Made by a program: the position numbers and the translations under genes
The notes under the pieces: generated by a model
Database searches by the model: none
What the model saw: the letters and a program-made list of their open reading frames with translations, nothing else
What the model was told of the DNA's origin: nothing
In this document: piece after piece, positions 62,601-64,000 of the stretch
Position numbering within the stretch: position 1 is the stretch's first letter
How the letters are laid out: each line of letters opens with the position of its first letter
NCBI RefSeq assembly: GCF_963678635.1
Contig: NC_087071.1
Span: 248,001 to 312,000 of the forward strand
Direction of reading: 5' to 3'
Origin: Symsagittifera roscoffensis
Lineage: Eukaryota > Xenacoelomorpha > Acoela > Convolutidae
Length of the DNA: 64,000 nucleotides

Positions 62601-64000
62601 TGTGCGTATCTATGTGAATAGTACCTGTGATATATCTATGTTGGGGTCTAGCATTCTGCCGGCCATGAATGAAGCGTGGTTGGATGTGTATGCGTGTCTA
62701 TGTGTGTAGTACCTTTGATATATCTGTGTTGGGGTCTAGCATTCTGCCGGCCATGAATGAGGCGAGGTTGGATGTGTATGCGTGTCTATGTGAATAGTAC
62801 CTGTGATATAACTATGTTGGGGTCTAGCATTCTGCCGGCCATGAATGAAGCGTGGTTGGATGTGTATGCTTGTCTATGTGTGTAGTACCTGAGATATATC
62901 TATGTTGTGGTCTAGCATTCTGCCGGCCATGAATGAGGCGAGGTTGGATATGTATGCGTGTCTATGTGAATAGTACCTGAGATATATCTATGTTGGGGTC
63001 TAGCATTCTGCCGGCCATGAATGAGGCGAGGTTGGATGTGTATGCGTGTCTATGTGAATAGTACCTGTGATATAACTATGTTGGGGTCTAGCATTCTGCC
63101 GGCCATGAATGAAGCGTGGTTGGATGTGTATGCGTGTCTATGTGTGTAGTACCTGAGATATATCTATGTTGTGGTCTAGCATTCTGCCGGCCATGAGTGA
63201 GGCGAGGTTGGATATGTATGCGTGTCTATGTGAATAGTACCTGTGATATATCTATGTTGGGGTCTAGCATTCTGCCGGCCATGAATGAGGCGTGGTTGGA
63301 TGTGTATGCGTGTCTATGTGAATAGTACCTGTGATATATCTATGTTAGGGTCTAGCATTCTGCTGGCCATGAATGAGGCGAGGTTGGATATGTATGCGTG
63401 TCTATGTGAATAGTACCTGTGATATATCTATGCTGGGGTCTAGCATTCTGCCGGCCATGAATGAGGCGAGGTTGGATGTGTATGCGTGTCTATGTGAATA
63501 GTACCTGTGATATATCTATGTTGGGGTCTAGCATTCTGCCGGCCATGAATGAAGCGTGGTTGGATGTGTATGCGTGTCTATTTGTGTAGTACCTGAGATA
63601 TATCTATGTTGGGGTCTAGCACTCTGCCGGCCATGAATGAAGCGTGGTTGGATGTGTATGCGTGTCTATGTGTGTAGTACCTGAGATATATCTATGTTGT
63701 GGTCTAGCATTCTGCCGGCCATGAGTGAGGCGAGGTTGGATATGTATGCGTGTCTATGTGAATAGTACCTGTGATATATCTATGTTGGGGTCTAGCATTC
63801 TGCCGGCCATGAATGAAGCGTGGTTGGATGTGTATGCGTGTCTATGTGTGTAGTACCTGAGATATGTCTATGTTGGCGTCTAGCACTCTGCCGGCCATGA
63901 ATGAGGCGAGGTTGGATATGTATGCGTGTCTATGTGAATAGTACCTGTGATATATCTATGTTGGGGTCTAGCATTCTTCCGGCCATGAATGAGGCGTGGT
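53600..64000 (-). repeat. Array 2 right sub-domain with a dimeric tendency
   Basis: Units with GTGAATAGTACC often alternate with units having GTGTGTAGTACC or GTGGGTAGTACC, giving a partly dimeric (~176 bp) organisation. This sub-domain is more homogeneous than the centre. Nested block duplications include 54813-55007 at 55957 (shift 1144 = 13 x 88), 54419 at 56971 (2552 = 29 x 88), 57851 at 58382 (531 bp) and 59304 at 61504 (2200 = 25 x 88). Confidence 0.75.
54690..56870 (-). repeat. 1144-bp (13-unit) higher-order repeat pair
   Basis: The markers CCTGTGGCAT (54701 and 55845), TTGTATGTGTATGCG (55021 and 56165) and AAGAATGAGG (55192 and 56336) are all offset by exactly 1144 bp. This shows a 13-unit block duplicated in tandem with little later divergence. 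Confidence 0.8.

Larger units (their letters stand above)
1..64000 (-). other. Partial gene locus: NMDA-type ionotropic glutamate receptor subunit (3' portion)
   Basis: The four unique exons at 33949-33804, 32818-32717, 32068-31907 and 28774-28609 form one continuous minus-strand reading frame of about 158 codons, with phases 0/2/2/2/0 agreeing at every junction. The joined product covers the S2 ligand-binding lobe, M4 and the start of the cytoplasmic tail of an NMDA-type glutamate-gated channel. The N-terminal domain, S1, M1, pore loop and M3 must lie beyond 64000. By memory the closest match is the GluN3 class: EYY and FP spacing, YNV, GV..LK, and the M4 start KH..G.FVL..IG.G. GluN1 and GluN2 are also clearly related. 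The gene occupies the whole window because its two flanking introns are filled with tandem arrays. Whether exon D is followed by more coding exons cannot be seen here. Confidence 0.8.
34272..64000 (-). repeat. Array 2: giant 88-bp minisatellite carrying the end-of-M3 coding segment and its 5' splice site
   Basis: About 335 head-to-tail copies by length over period, running past the right edge. On the minus strand a typical unit reads CATACACATCCAACCTCGCC, TCATTCATGGCCGGCAGAAT, GCTGGACCCCAACATAGATA, TATCACAG, then GTACTACCCACATAGACACG. The frame before CAG|GTAC encodes AYTSNLASFMAGR followed by MLDPNIDISQ. This aligns with the SYTANLAAF-type end of M3 and the M3-S2 linker of glutamate receptors, directly upstream of exon A (LRYP). 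The array therefore appears to be amplified from the 3' end of the missing M3 exon plus ~20 bp of intron. The real exon should lie beyond 64000. Because 88 is 1 mod 3, the frame rotates and no long coding frame exists. Confidence 0.93.

Noticed and set aside
34986-63000. Short plus-strand frames starting MSMWVVPVIYLCWG
   Set aside because: These are the antisense reading of the 88-bp unit. They recur hundreds of times and end with frame rotation every unit.
34272-64000. Centromeric or telomeric satellite
   Set aside because: No telomere-type short motif is present. The array lies between exons of one gene and its unit encodes that gene's M3 end, so an intronic origin fits better. Dispersal elsewhere cannot be tested here.
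34272-64000. A cluster of tandemly duplicated functional M3 exons for alternative splicing
   Set aside because: Between donor and the next SYTSNLA-like block there are only about 15-20 bp, too short for an intron, and the M3 helix itself is absent from the unit.

Overview
The window looks like intron-rich animal nuclear DNA, probably from an invertebrate. It carries the 3' part of one gene on the minus strand, encoding an NMDA-type ionotropic glutamate receptor subunit. About 58 kb of the 64 kb is two giant minisatellite arrays lying in two introns of that gene. I cannot name the species. The evidence for a eukaryote is four short coding exons with matching intron phases and GT/AG boundaries, AT-rich introns, a hAT transposase remnant and a hAT-type MITE. 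Nothing bacterial was seen: no operons, no plausible long CDS and no rRNA. No tRNA-like sequence stood out by eye. Layout in gene order (minus strand, high to low coordinates): (1) 64000-34272 is array 2, about 335 head-to-tail copies of an 88-bp unit. (2) 33949-33804 (exon A), 32818-32717 (exon B), 32068-31907 (exon C) and 28774-28609 (exon D) are unique exons. They encode the S2 ligand-binding lobe, the fourth membrane segment (M4) and the start of the cytoplasmic tail. (3) 28608-1 is array 1, about 330 copies of an 84-86-bp unit. The three short introns between the exons hold ordinary AT-rich DNA, a 450-bp MITE with an 8-bp target duplication (29198-29647) and a broken hAT transposase C-terminus (32220-32610). 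The main observation is that both arrays appear to be made of the gene's own exon 3' ends plus the adjoining 5' splice site. Each array-1 unit repeats the last ~40 bp of exon D, including its CAG|GTAC donor, followed by ~46 bp of intron ending in TTACAG. Each array-2 unit, read on the minus strand, encodes AYTSNLASF-MAGR-MLDPNIDISQ followed by CAG|GTAC. This matches the end of M3 (the SYTANLAAF 'Lurcher' region of glutamate receptors) and the linker that should join directly to exon A (LRYP...). So two independent amplifications, in two introns of one gene, captured the same kind of unit and placed hundreds of copies of a real exon/intron boundary downstream of the real one. The two array-bearing introns are the phase-0 introns with CAG|GTAC donors. 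The three array-free introns are phase 2 with different donors. Both arrays have nested higher-order repeats (for example 602, 860, 880, 1144, ~1850 and 2200 bp), which indicates recent segmental amplification. The many short open frames inside the arrays are by-products of the repeat and are not annotated as genes.
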